Shown: positions 30,921 to 37,378 of the stretch, piece by piece
Layout of the letters: each line of letters begins with the position of its first letter
Position numbering within the stretch: position 1 is the first letter of the stretch
Origin: a virus
DNA: 37,378 nucleotides
IMG/VR virus record: IMGVR_UViG_3300028146_000023
Coordinates: 1-37,378 of that record
Direction: 5' to 3' (one strand)
Notes under the pieces: model-generated
Seen by the model: only the letters and a program-made list of their open reading frames with translations
What the model was told of the DNA's origin: nothing
The model's database searches: none
Translations under genes and position numbers: made by a program

Positions 30921-33883
30921 AAAAACTGCCCTTACTGCTTCTCTTCGCTCCTGTAGTGGCAGCGCAATACACTACGCCGAGCGGAGGCTTCGACACCTAT
31001 CACGGACTCGCGGGAACGACTTGCACGCACGGTACGGCGACAGCGATGTCGCTGGATACGATCACGGTGAGTGGCAATCAGAATCGTGTGTTCTGCGACT
31101 TTTCGAATCACGTTTACTACCTGAAAGGCTTCTTCACTTTCGACAACACGCAACCTGGCGGCACAGATGAGTTCGGCCATACCTACAATTTCTACACGAC
31201 GGCGAAGTACGGAACACAACAAGCATGGGCCGACGCTGCGCTCGCAAAAATAATCAGTTGGGGCTACACCGGGCTGCTCCCCGGCCGCGCCACGACCGTG
31301 ACGAATCCGTGGACGACGGCGAACCCAGTTCCTTTTATCGCGGGAGCGGATGTCTCGCACTACAGCGTCTCGAATCCGCAAGGCTATGCGCACGTTGGCT
31401 GTGACCTGCCAAAAGACCTTTCCACGTCGCTCAAGACGACGACATTCAGCGGAGCGACAGGCTTCAACCTCGTGGACTACGACAGCCCATGCTGGGGCAT
31501 CTACGTTCGTGCATACATGGACAACGACAATGCCTTCGCTGTGAGAAGCCAATCGGCGGCGATGAAGCACTTCCTTGCTGGTGTGGCGCTGACCGATGCA
31601 GACAATTCTCACTGCACCGGCGCCGGCCCGGATTTCGTTCCCGCGAACGGGAATTATGACTTTCGCTGCGGCACGATGGGGCTCTTTGCTCCGCCTGTTC
31701 AATTTGCAGATGGTGGGAATGGACAAGCCTACTCGGACGGAACTGTTTTCATCAAGAAAACGTTGCACGACAATGCGATGACCGCGCATACGAACATCGC
31801 AGGCATCAACGCGGCATGGGGAAGTTCTTATACGACTGATCTGACGAGCGGAAATTGTTTTGGGTCTTTGCAACCTGCTTCTGTTTGCCCTTCCCCTGGC
31901 GCTGCATTCGCTCTTGGAACAGGCGATGGTGTGACAACGACTTTCACAGGCACGATTCCGAACACTGTCATTTCGAAGTGGTCTCTCTATGTGGCAAAAA
32001 ATGGAGTCAAAGTCGGCGGAGACATCAGCGGCGGCGGCGTAGGGACACTGTTCGGGCCGGGCGCGGCGAATGGTTTCGGCGGAACGATAAATTATTCAAG
32101 CGGTGCAATTTCCGTGACGTTCACGACGGCCCCGGCAAATGGAGCGGTTCTCACGGTCGGCTATATCCAAAACGGCTGGGGCATCGGCACGGGACTGATG
32201 GACGAAGACTGCCGCGCAGGACATACCTACTGCGGAAGCTCTCTGGTTTTTCTAACGGGCATGTCTTCTGGCCTGCAGGCGGATGTGAATGCAACAACGA
32301 AATCATATGCGGGAGATTATGCCGGGCAAGCGACAACAGCGATCTCAGGATGGGCCGGAGCGAATGGTTTTACGGGGAAAGTTCTGTTTGCTGGTATCTA
32401 CGCTCTCGGCGCATGGGGCGCGCCGCCAGACAAATTTTTCATGCAAGGGCTTGCCCCCTATCAGGATGTGATTATCGCCTCTGGCGCTGGAAACGGATTC
32501 TCGCACTGGACGCAGCCGATGCTCGACTACACGCGCACAGCGTTTGGCAGCGACGTGGCGATCATCGAATCGAGTTACAGAGTTTCAAACCGCGATTCTA
32601 ACTTCGCGTGGTATTCGCAGCCTGTAACGGGAAGCGGGACGACAGCCACAGCGACGATGACACTCCCGATCAACTTCTCGACCGGTTCGCTGATTGACAC
32701 GTTCTGTACGAACTCCGCTTTCAATCGCTTGCAAGTGCATCCCGGATCAGTGAACACCGGAACAGGCGTTCTGACGTGGACGACTTCTGGCGGCGTCTCT
32801 GGTTCCACGACTTGCACAATCATGTATTCCGACAACAACAACGGCGGATTTACTTCGCAGGTTGCGCGTGGAACGGATTACAAGAATGACATCGGTGTGG
32901 CTCCGACCGTGGCTTATACGGCGAGCGGCGTCCGCATGTACGTTGGCATGTCCCAGTGGGCATACCAGGACTATCACAACGAAAAAGAAAATTGGGGAGT
33001 GACGAACGTTCGGGATAACCCCTACAATGGCATCGACAACAATGGAACGGGCACGTTCGCCTGCCAAGCTCCCGACGCGGCTCACACTTGCGGCGGAGAA
33101 GCGGCAGACCATTTGAACGGCGGGCCGCAAGGCGACTTCCTCGACCTCGCGGGACAGGCGCACGTCCTGATCGACAATTACTTTCTCGCAGCGGCTTCTC
33201 CTCCCGCCGTGACGCTCAGTCCATCATCGGCAGCGTTTGGAAATGCAGCGCAGAATACGCCCGATACCGGCTGCAATGTATCGCTCATCCCTTGCGATAT
33301 TCGGCTGACGAACACGGGCGGCTCGACGCTCAATATCACCTCCGCTGTGATTGTCACGGGCACGCACTTTTCCATCGCCAGCACGACTTGCGGGCCAACG
33401 CTTACAGCGGGAAGTTTCTGCGATGTAGTCGTGACCTTCACACCGCATGTATTGGGCGCTCTTTCTGATACGCTTCGCTTCACCACGAACGCGAGCACCA
33501 GCCCCGATAACGTTCCCCTCACAGGAACAGGCGTCATTCCAACCGCTCCAGCCGTGCAGATGGTGATGAATGTTTTGCCTCTGCCTGCGCAGCCTCCTAT
33601 CCCCGTTTTGACGAAACTAGCTCCCGCTAATACTTACCTCACGGCAAAAGGTTTCTCGCAGGACGGCATTTTGTTTGTGCCCAATCTCACCGTTACGGCG
33701 ACGGGTAGTGGATTCACTTCCACTACACAATGCTGGTTTGATGGCATAAATGTTCCTTGCGGTTGCAGTGCCACATCATGCACTATAACGCTCAGTCAAG
33801 CATCCGTGGCCATGCCTCTCGTAAAGACGGCGCATAACGTGGGGATTTCGAATCCGGCAGTCGTGGTACCGATAGTTCAATAG
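30905..33883 (+). CDS. secreted glycoside-hydrolase-like protein with ASH and TIG-like domains
   Basis: About 992 aa from ATG 30905, preceded by GAGGGG and overlapping the previous stop by 16 bases. Residues 1-21 are a signal peptide (MLSLLKKLPLLLLFAPVVAA|Q). Residues ~30-640 resemble a TIM-barrel glycoside hydrolase (VYYLKGFFTFDNTQ; YVRAYMDNDNAFAV; AIIESSYRVSN with an acidic residue that could be catalytic), interrupted at ~335-425 by a phage-type beta domain (GTGDGVTTTFTGTIP ... NYSSGAISVTFTTAP). A choice-of-anchor-D/ASH domain occupies ~768-880 (SPSSAAFGNAAQ; TCGPTLTAGSFCDVVVTFTP), then an IPT/TIG-like domain (~901-992). ASH-type domains abound in Acidobacteriota secreted proteins, pointing to host-derived parts. 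The hydrolase assignment is tentative. Confidence 0.65.
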   Translation: MLSLLKKLPLLLLFAPVVAAQYTTPSGGFDTYHGLAGTTCTHGTATAMSLDTITVSGNQNRVFCDFSNHVYYLKGFFTFDNTQPGGTDEFGHTYNFYTTAKYGTQQAWADAALAKIISWGYTGLLPGRATTVTNPWTTANPVPFIAGADVSHYSVSNPQGYAHVGCDLPKDLSTSLKTTTFSGATGFNLVDYDSPCWGIYVRAYMDNDNAFAVRSQSAAMKHFLAGVALTDADNSHCTGAGPDFVPANGNYDFRCGTMGLFAPPVQFADGGNGQAYSDGTVFIKKTLHDNAMTAHTNIAGINAAWGSSYTTDLTSGNCFGSLQPASVCPSPGAAFALGTGDGVTTTFTGTIPNTVISKWSLYVAKNGVKVGGDISGGGVGTLFGPGAANGFGGTINYSSGAISVTFTTAPANGAVLTVGYIQNGWGIGTGLMDEDCRAGHTYCGSSLVFLTGMSSGLQADVNATTKSYAGDYAGQATTAISGWAGANGFTGKVLFAGIYALGAWGAPPDKFFMQGLAPYQDVIIASGAGNGFSHWTQPMLDYTRTAFGSDVAIIESSYRVSNRDSNFAWYSQPVTGSGTTATATMTLPINFSTGSLIDTFCTNSAFNRLQVHPGSVNTGTGVLTWTTSGGVSGSTTCTIMYSDNNNGGFTSQVARGTDYKNDIGVAPTVAYTASGVRMYVGMSQWAYQDYHNEKENWGVTNVRDNPYNGIDNNGTGTFACQAPDAAHTCGGEAADHLNGGPQGDFLDLAGQAHVLIDNYFLAAASPPAVTLSPSSAAFGNAAQNTPDTGCNVSLIPCDIRLTNTGGSTLNITSAVIVTGTHFSIASTTCGPTLTAGSFCDVVVTFTPHVLGALSDTLRFTTNASTSPDNVPLTGTGVIPTAPAVQMVMNVLPLPAQPPIPVLTKLAPANTYLTAKGFSQDGILFVPNLTVTATGSGFTSTTQCWFDGINVPCGCSATSCTITLSQASVAMPLVKTAHNVGISNPAVVVPIVQ

Positions 33884-33891
33884 GAGGGTAG

Positions 33892-34164
33892 ATGAACGGA
33901 ATCATCGCTTTCTTGCAGGCACATCCCACGTCCTCAACGCTGGTGGCCTACTACATCGCCAGCGCGTTCATCGGGGCGCTTCCTGCTCCGCAAGCCAACT
34001 CAGGCATGCCCTACCAGTTCATGTACAAGTTTTTCAACACGCTGGGAGGGAACCTGACAAGAGCTTTTGCGAGCAAGGTGGAAAGTTCGCCTAACTTCAC
34101 GCCGCAAATGCAACAGGCTAAGGATGCAACTCCAGTACCAGCGGTGACTCCGCCAAAGTCGTGA
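33892..34164 (+). CDS. small membrane protein, holin-region
   Basis: 90 aa, AGGAGGGTAG site. One moderately hydrophobic segment (STLVAYYIASAFIGALPAPQ) and the motif GALPAP..NSGMPYQFMYKFFNTLGGN, found in small phage membrane proteins close to lysis genes. A proline-rich tail follows. Possible holin or anti-holin, but a single weak TM does not prove it. Confidence 0.55.
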   Translation: MNGIIAFLQAHPTSSTLVAYYIASAFIGALPAPQANSGMPYQFMYKFFNTLGGNLTRAFASKVESSPNFTPQMQQAKDATPVPAVTPPKS

Positions 34165-34466
34165 ACACCGCACTCCAGTCCGTCTGGCCAGTTCTCGCGC
34201 CGGTAATCGTTTTCCTGATTATCTACGCCATCCAGAAGTTCCTCGCCAAACCGGATACGCTCGCTGCGAAACTCGAATACCTTACAGACGCGATGGAGAA
34301 AAAAATGGAGGAGATGCGGCGAGAGAAAGACAAGCAGATAGCGGAACTCGAAGAGAAATTGTACAAGCAGGAGAAAGAAAGCTGGGATAAAATGAACGGG
34401 CTGCGCGGCGATATTATCCGAATCCAGACCAAGCTCAATGGAGATGGCTGGCGTCGTCAGCACTAG
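34161..34466 (+). CDS. TM plus coiled-coil protein (spanin/holin-region)
   Basis: 101 aa from a GTG overlapping the previous stop. Residues 8-25 are a membrane anchor (VWPVLAPVIVFLIIYAIQKF), followed by a long charged coiled coil (KLEYLTDAMEKKMEEMRREK; KQIAELEEKLYKQEKESWDK). The N-terminal anchor plus extended helix resembles i-spanin organisation. No partner lipoprotein was found nearby, so spanin is only a hypothesis. Confidence 0.55.
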   Translation: MNTALQSVWPVLAPVIVFLIIYAIQKFLAKPDTLAAKLEYLTDAMEKKMEEMRREKDKQIAELEEKLYKQEKESWDKMNGLRGDIIRIQTKLNGDGWRRQH

Positions 34467-34474
34467 GAGGAAAA

Positions 34475-34954
34475 GTGGGAGCCTGCCACAGGATAGGATT
34501 CATCCATAGGATTTCCTTGGATGAGCCGACTGGATGCTGGAATTGGCGTGGACCTATAGACAAAGGCGGCTACGGTAAAACCAAGTACAACGGCAAATTC
34601 ATTTCTGCCCACCGACTCTCCGCAATTCTCTGGCTGCGAATTGACAGAAACGACCCTCGGCAAGTCATGCACAAATGCGACAATCCTTCCTGCTTCAATC
34701 CTAAACATCTGGCAATGGGAACACGCTCTGAGAATGCATTGGATTCTGTGCATAAAGGCAGACAGAACCAAATCAGAAAAACTCATTGCAAAAATGGCCA
34801 TCCATACAACGTAGAAAATACTAGAATTATCCGAAGGCCGGACAGGTTTCCACAAAGACATTGTAAAATTTGTGAAGCTGCATCAATGAAAAAATACTTT
34901 CAAAAGAAGAAGGGAGAACGGCCATCAGCGGAAATCCTCCACCTCGTGAAGTAG
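34475..34954 (+). CDS. HNH homing-type endonuclease
   Basis: 159 aa from a GTG behind AGGAGGAAAA. Typical phage HNH_3 layout: GCWNWRGPIDKGGYG near residue 21, AHRLSAILW at 45-53, then VMHKCDNPSCFNPKHLAMG at ~64-82 (CDNPxCxNPxHL, metal and catalytic His) and TRSENALD. The C-terminal part has a second zinc site (CKNGHPYN ... HCKICEA), often a DNA-binding module. It is a free-standing endonuclease, frequently mobile in phage genomes. It overlaps a downstream small gene in another frame, see 34924-35115. Confidence 0.85.
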   Translation: MGACHRIGFIHRISLDEPTGCWNWRGPIDKGGYGKTKYNGKFISAHRLSAILWLRIDRNDPRQVMHKCDNPSCFNPKHLAMGTRSENALDSVHKGRQNQIRKTHCKNGHPYNVENTRIIRRPDRFPQRHCKICEAASMKKYFQKKKGERPSAEILHLVK

Positions 34955-35115
34955 TAGGTACGTTTACTGTAAAGGAAATGTCAGAAAGCAGCGTGATGCT
35001 CGTAGGCGACAAGGGTATCTGCAAATTCACCGACCTTTCCGCCGAAGATGTAGCGTACTTCGTCGCCAAAGGCACCAAGTTCATCATTTCCGCTACACAG
35101 AAAAAGGGCGATTGA
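34924..35115 (+). CDS. small conserved-looking protein, start unclear (ATC 34924 or ATG 34978)
   Basis: The ATG at 34978 gives 45 aa (MSESSVMLVGDKGICKFTDL...). It has a ribosome site too close to be ideal. The same frame is open for 18 more codons, whose translation (SGNPPPREVVGTFTVKE) continues the protein smoothly. Upstream of the ATC at 34924 lies AAGGGAG with seven bases spacing, exactly where an ATG would be expected. Either a non-standard AUC initiation, a mutated start (ATG to ATC) or a sequencing error. The function is unknown; the sequence has a beta/alpha pattern. It overlaps the HNH gene by 31 bases if the ATC is used. Confidence 0.55.
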   Translation: MSGNPPPREVVGTFTVKEMSESSVMLVGDKGICKFTDLSAEDVAYFVAKGTKFIISATQKKGD

Positions 35116-35711
35116 TTGAACTACTCAGAGTGGGATGCTTGCTCGGCGCTTGCTCGTTCGCGGCATGGCGCTCGTGGCGGCATCCCCTCATTTTCTTCTA
35201 TTTCGGTACCGAACTCCTCGCCACAATAGCCGGTAGTTGGGTTGTAAACGCCGCTGGCGACTCTTCGCACGTCTACACGATAGTTTACCTGTCTTCGACC
35301 ATTCCCATCGTCCTAGCGGCTCTGGGCGTCGTTTGGGAAGCCACTATTGGCTATACCTACCGGCTCAGAAGGATGTCCCTCGCCGTCCTTGTCACGCTGT
35401 TTATCTCGCGCTCTCTCTATTTTGGCATCCACAGGGTAATGGATTTTAACGACTGGGTGATGTTTCTCAGAGCGGCGATATTTTATGGCCTTGGTTTCAT
35501 ATTGGCGAGCGTATCGTTTTTCTCCGGCAGGCGCATTGACGTTTATTTCATTCTTGGAATCCTGTGGATGAGCCTGTCGGCTTTCTTTTGGGCATGGCTC
35601 ATTGAGAAGCCAGATGCAGGATGGCTGGAATCAGGGTGGGTTGTGCCGACAGCGTTTTGCGTGGTTGCTTTCACTGCGGTAGGCGTTAAGATGCGAGACA
35701 GACATGGCTGA
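35112..35711 (+). CDS. polytopic membrane protein (about six TM)
   Basis: 199 aa from the TTG at 35112, overlapping the previous stop by four bases (TTGA). About six hydrophobic segments, among them ELLRVGCLLGACSFAAW, HVYTIVYLSSTIPIVLAALG, LAVLVTLFISRSLYFGIH, MFLRAAIFYGLGFILASV, VYFILGILWMSLSAFFWAWL, and VVPTAFCVVAFTAVGV. No transporter motif is recognised. Large polytopic proteins are rare in lysis cassettes; exclusion or holin-related roles are possible but unproven. A GTG at 35130 is an alternative start. Confidence 0.65.
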   Translation: MIELLRVGCLLGACSFAAWRSWRHPLIFFYFGTELLATIAGSWVVNAAGDSSHVYTIVYLSSTIPIVLAALGVVWEATIGYTYRLRRMSLAVLVTLFISRSLYFGIHRVMDFNDWVMFLRAAIFYGLGFILASVSFFSGRRIDVYFILGILWMSLSAFFWAWLIEKPDAGWLESGWVVPTAFCVVAFTAVGVKMRDRHG

Positions 35712-36039
35712 TGAAGTCCCTATAAAGGAATATATCGACTCCCTCTGGCTAGGTCATCACAGGGAGCATGAAGCCCTGCAACGCTCTCTTGATTTGGCGC
35801 GGGACCAGATGAGAGACAAGCTCATGGAAATGAATCAATTCAGGGCGCAGATTGACCAGGAACGCGGCAGGTATATCACGCGGGAGAATTACGATTTGCG
35901 CCATGATGAACTGTCGAAGCGCGTAAACGCCTTCGAGCAATATAGAGCGAACCTCGAAGGCAGACTTTGGATGCTAGGAGCGGGGCTTACGACGGCAGGC
36001 GTTCTTATCAACGTTGCGTTCCACTACTGGGGCAAGTGA
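35704..36039 (+). CDS. tail-anchored coiled-coil protein (lysis region)
   Basis: 111 aa, overlapping the previous gene by eight bases. Charged coiled-coil (LARDQMRDKLMEMNQFRAQI) with the family-like ITRENYDLRHDELSKRVNAF, then a single C-terminal TM (MLGAGLTTAGVLINVAFHYW). Such tail-anchored proteins with the xTRxxYxxRHxEL motif are common near phage lysis genes; the function is unsettled and often labelled holin-like. Confidence 0.6.
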   Translation: MADEVPIKEYIDSLWLGHHREHEALQRSLDLARDQMRDKLMEMNQFRAQIDQERGRYITRENYDLRHDELSKRVNAFEQYRANLEGRLWMLGAGLTTAGVLINVAFHYWGK

Positions 36040-36188
36040 TGATTTGCTCAGGCTGCAAGAAGAACGTGCCAAAGAGCGAAATCAAGACGGTGCGGCTAGA
36101 CGGCGAACATCCACTCGATTATTGCGAGACGTGCCTAGCAGCAATCAAAGAGAAAATCAAAAACTATCCGAAGAAGAAGGGCCAATGA
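36039..36188 (+). CDS. small zinc-binding protein (49 aa)
   Basis: The ATG overlaps the preceding stop (TGATG). Two CxxC pairs (ICSGCKKNV and YCETCLAA) 23-25 residues apart make a compact zinc knuckle, with a lysine-rich tail (KEKIKNYPKKKG). Possibly nucleic-acid binding. Coupled (ATGA) to the DUF5675 gene. Confidence 0.6.
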   Translation: MICSGCKKNVPKSEIKTVRLDGEHPLDYCETCLAAIKEKIKNYPKKKGQ

Positions 36189-36586
36189 AGCTGACACTTG
36201 AGCGCAAGCTGATGAATGAAACCTGTACTATCGGGGAGCTTTACGTTGAGAACGTCATCGAATGCCACACTCTTGAACTGCCCGTTAAAGACGGCCTTCC
36301 AGGGAGTGCGATTCCACAGGGCATCTTCCTTGTCGCTAACAGGTTCAGCCCTCACTTCGGGCGCAACGTGCCGCACATAGACAATATCCCCAACCGCTCA
36401 GAGATAGAAATTCACTGGGGGAATACGCAAGAGAATACCCGTGGCTGTATCCTTGTGGGTCGCACGTGGTCGCCGGCAGACCCTTGCTTCATCAGCGAGA
36501 GCCGACTGGCCTTCGATGCGCTGTACGAAAAGATTGCCGCTGCGTTCTCGGCGGGAGATTCCGTGACCATCGAAATTTTATCTTGA
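36185..36586 (+). CDS. DUF5675-family protein
   Basis: 133 aa from the ATGA overlap at 36185. Matches the DUF5675 pattern: L-x-x-C-TIGELYV, CHTLELPVKDGLPGSAIP, IPQGIFLV, FSPHFGRNVPHIDNIPNRSE, then EIHWGNTQENTRGCILVG. The H-x-x-N-x(5)-GCxLVG stretch is reminiscent of L,D-transpeptidase catalytic Cys/His spacing, so a peptidoglycan role is conceivable. The family occurs in many phages, with no proven activity. No other lysin is evident in this window. Confidence 0.7.
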   Translation: MKLTLERKLMNETCTIGELYVENVIECHTLELPVKDGLPGSAIPQGIFLVANRFSPHFGRNVPHIDNIPNRSEIEIHWGNTQENTRGCILVGRTWSPADPCFISESRLAFDALYEKIAAAFSAGDSVTIEILS

Positions 36587-36640
36587 TTGTGCTGTTGAGG
36601 ACAGATATTCTCGCTTTGAACACGGCAGAATGGGGGCATC

Positions 36641-36805
36641 ATGCACAGCGAAACTTACGCTCCAATTAGGCTTGTACTTATAATCTTGGCCATTCTTTTG
36701 TTTGCACTGGCTACTTTCTTACCTCAGCCGGAACCGTGGTACTGGCGTCAGCGGTTCATTGCAGGCGAATTGTTCTGCTGGGCGTTGAGCACGGTACACT
36801 TTTAG
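36641..36805 (+). CDS. small membrane protein (54 aa)
   Basis: 54 aa, GGGGGC site before the ATG. N-terminal hydrophobic segment (RLVLIILAILLFALATFL) then PQPEPWYWRQRFI and an amphipathic C-terminal part. Matches many small lysis-region membrane proteins. No function is assigned. Confidence 0.5.
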   Translation: MHSETYAPIRLVLIILAILLFALATFLPQPEPWYWRQRFIAGELFCWALSTVHF

Positions 36806-36818
36806 TGAGGGTAGGGCA

Positions 36819-37250
36819 TTGACCGATTGGGAGAAGCTGGAAGTTTACGACCTCGGCATGATTAGAAATGCCGCTGGGCGCATTGCCGACGCCTTCGAAG
36901 AGCTCGTAGAGCTTCTAAAGAAACTTTCTCAGCCACAGCAGTCAGTCAGGCTTGGGATTCGTACCGAAAAAGGAGAAACATTCATGCCAGTTCAATTACC
37001 AGTTGGTAAGACCGCAACAGCCGTAGCGCATCGCTTCTCAGGCACTACGGAAATTCCGCTCAAGGGTGCCGCTGTATATACGTCCAGCGATGCCTCGATT
37101 GCTACGGTGGACCCCGCGAGTGGTCTCATCACGGCTGTAGCAGCGGGAGTAGCGACAATCACAGGGACGGACATTGATGGCGTGTCGGGCAGCGATACCG
37201 TCACCGACCAGCCCGTTGATACGATTCAGCTTGTCATCACGCCCAACTAA
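36819..37250 (+). CDS. Big_2-type Ig-like protein with possible internal start
   Basis: Two candidate products. From the TTG at 36819 (143 aa): a helical N-terminus (IRNAAGRIADAFEELVELLK) then the Ig domain. From the ATG at 36984 (88 aa), preceded by a stronger AAGGAG at nine bases spacing: only the Ig domain, MPVQLPVGKTATAV... The core AAVYTSSDASIATVDPASG with ITAVAAGVATITGT is the bacterial Ig-like (Big_2) signature. Such domains help surface adhesion on phage particles. It is the last complete gene before a terminator. Confidence 0.65.
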   Translation: MTDWEKLEVYDLGMIRNAAGRIADAFEELVELLKKLSQPQQSVRLGIRTEKGETFMPVQLPVGKTATAVAHRFSGTTEIPLKGAAVYTSSDASIATVDPASGLITAVAAGVATITGTDIDGVSGSDTVTDQPVDTIQLVITPN

Positions 37251-37270
37251 GAGTTCCCCTCAGTGCAGTA

Positions 37271-37315
37271 AGGGGCGCTGGTCAACTTCCCGACTAACGC
37301 CCCTCTCTCCTTTTC
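37271..37315 (+). terminator. terminator-like hairpin at end of rightward operon
   Basis: AGGGGCG (37271-37277) pairs with CGCCCCT (37298-37304), with an inner GTC/GAC extension, followed by a C/T-rich tract with TTTT (37311-37314). The stem is GC-rich but the U-run is short and interrupted. An upstream CCCCT (37256-37260) can pair with AGGGG instead, so an alternative, mutually exclusive hairpin exists. Confidence 0.5.
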
Positions 37316-37320
37316 CGGCC

Positions 37321-37378
37321 ATGAAGCGCCTCCATGACCTAAAGCGCGAGAAGAGCCTTGATTGCGTCTTTATTGGCG
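37321..37378 (+). CDS. start of an open frame cut by the window edge
   Basis: ATG 37321 opens a frame (MKRLHDLKREKSLDCVFIG) that runs to the edge. There is no clear ribosome site, and it sits directly behind a terminator-like hairpin. Too short to judge. Confidence 0.2.
   Translation, partial: MKRLHDLKREKSLDCVFIG

Noticed and set aside
30932-31873. 313-codon minus-strand frame opposite the hydrolase-like gene
   Set aside because: Very Arg/Val-rich; explained by frequent NCG codons in the sense gene, no ribosome site.
31855-32601. 248-codon plus-strand frame inside the hydrolase-like gene
   Set aside because: Out of frame with the signal-peptide protein; Arg/Trp/Cys-rich composition and no ribosome site.
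1-37378. Circular closure of the window (joining right end to left end)
   Set aside because: Reading the ERF frame across the joined ends gives a sequence unlike ERF proteins that soon stops, so the two ends do not appear to be adjacent.
1-37378. CRISPR arrays, tRNA genes, insertion sequences, integrase
   Set aside because: Looked for regularly spaced repeats, cloverleaf-like segments and transposase or integrase motifs; none seen.

Overview
The window is a contiguous stretch of a tailed-phage genome with a podovirus-like gene set: a terminase large subunit, portal, scaffold, major capsid protein, head-tail adaptor, a large tail-nozzle-like protein, a run of glycine- and alanine-rich internal (ejection) protein candidates, and then very large fibre or spike genes. 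There is no tape-measure, tail-tube or sheath gene. Coding density is very high: most neighbouring genes overlap by 1-20 bases (ATGA, GTGA, TGATG), and no gap exceeds about 100 bases. I saw no integrase, DNA polymerase, rRNA, tRNA, CRISPR array or insertion sequence. The left end cuts through an ERF-family recombinase gene, so the genome continues beyond the window. Whether this is a free phage or a prophage cannot be decided from the window. The likely host group is Acidobacteriota (Terriglobia-like). This is inferred from the Acidobacteria-style secreted architecture (AxA-Gln signal peptides, carboxypeptidase-regulatory-like, choice-of-anchor-D and IPT/TIG-like domains) and is not proven.

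Region 1 (1-2901, minus strand): a leftward early operon of about a dozen small genes. Most are unrecognised. It ends in a single-strand annealing recombinase (ERF) cut by the window edge. Three consecutive small genes share an identical ribosome-binding leader. Region 2 (2902-3001): a compact divergent control region. Two TTGACA-type promoters stand back to back, and their -35 boxes form the two arms of a perfect 8-bp inverted repeat. The rightward promoter predicts a leaderless mRNA starting at the first base of the HTH regulator gene. Region 3 (3002-5071, plus): the HTH regulator, a T5orf172/GIY-YIG-like protein and a VSR/DUF559-like nuclease, translationally coupled, followed by coiled-coil and small membrane proteins.

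Region 4 (5116-25299): packaging and virion assembly. The order is small terminase candidate, large terminase, several small proteins (an AT-hook peptide, a DUF6496 protein), a secreted SGNH-hydrolase fibre, a small exported beta protein, portal, scaffold, capsid, a Zn-ribbon protein, adaptor, a decoration-type protein, the nozzle-like protein and ejection protein candidates. Region 5 (25296-33883): two giant genes (1874 and about 992 aa), both with signal peptides. The first is a beta-helix tailspike-like multidomain fibre. The second joins a glycoside-hydrolase-like region to a choice-of-anchor-D domain and a TIG-like domain. Region 6 (33892-37378): small membrane proteins of holin/spanin type, an HNH endonuclease, a six-TM membrane protein, a DUF5675 protein and a Big_2-type Ig-like protein, closed by a rho-independent-type hairpin.

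The most unusual aspect is that four fibre-like proteins in two clusters begin with Sec-type signal peptides and several are cysteine-rich. This suggests a phage-encoded set of exported adhesion or polysaccharide-modifying proteins. Virion fibres that assemble in the cytoplasm should not need export signals.
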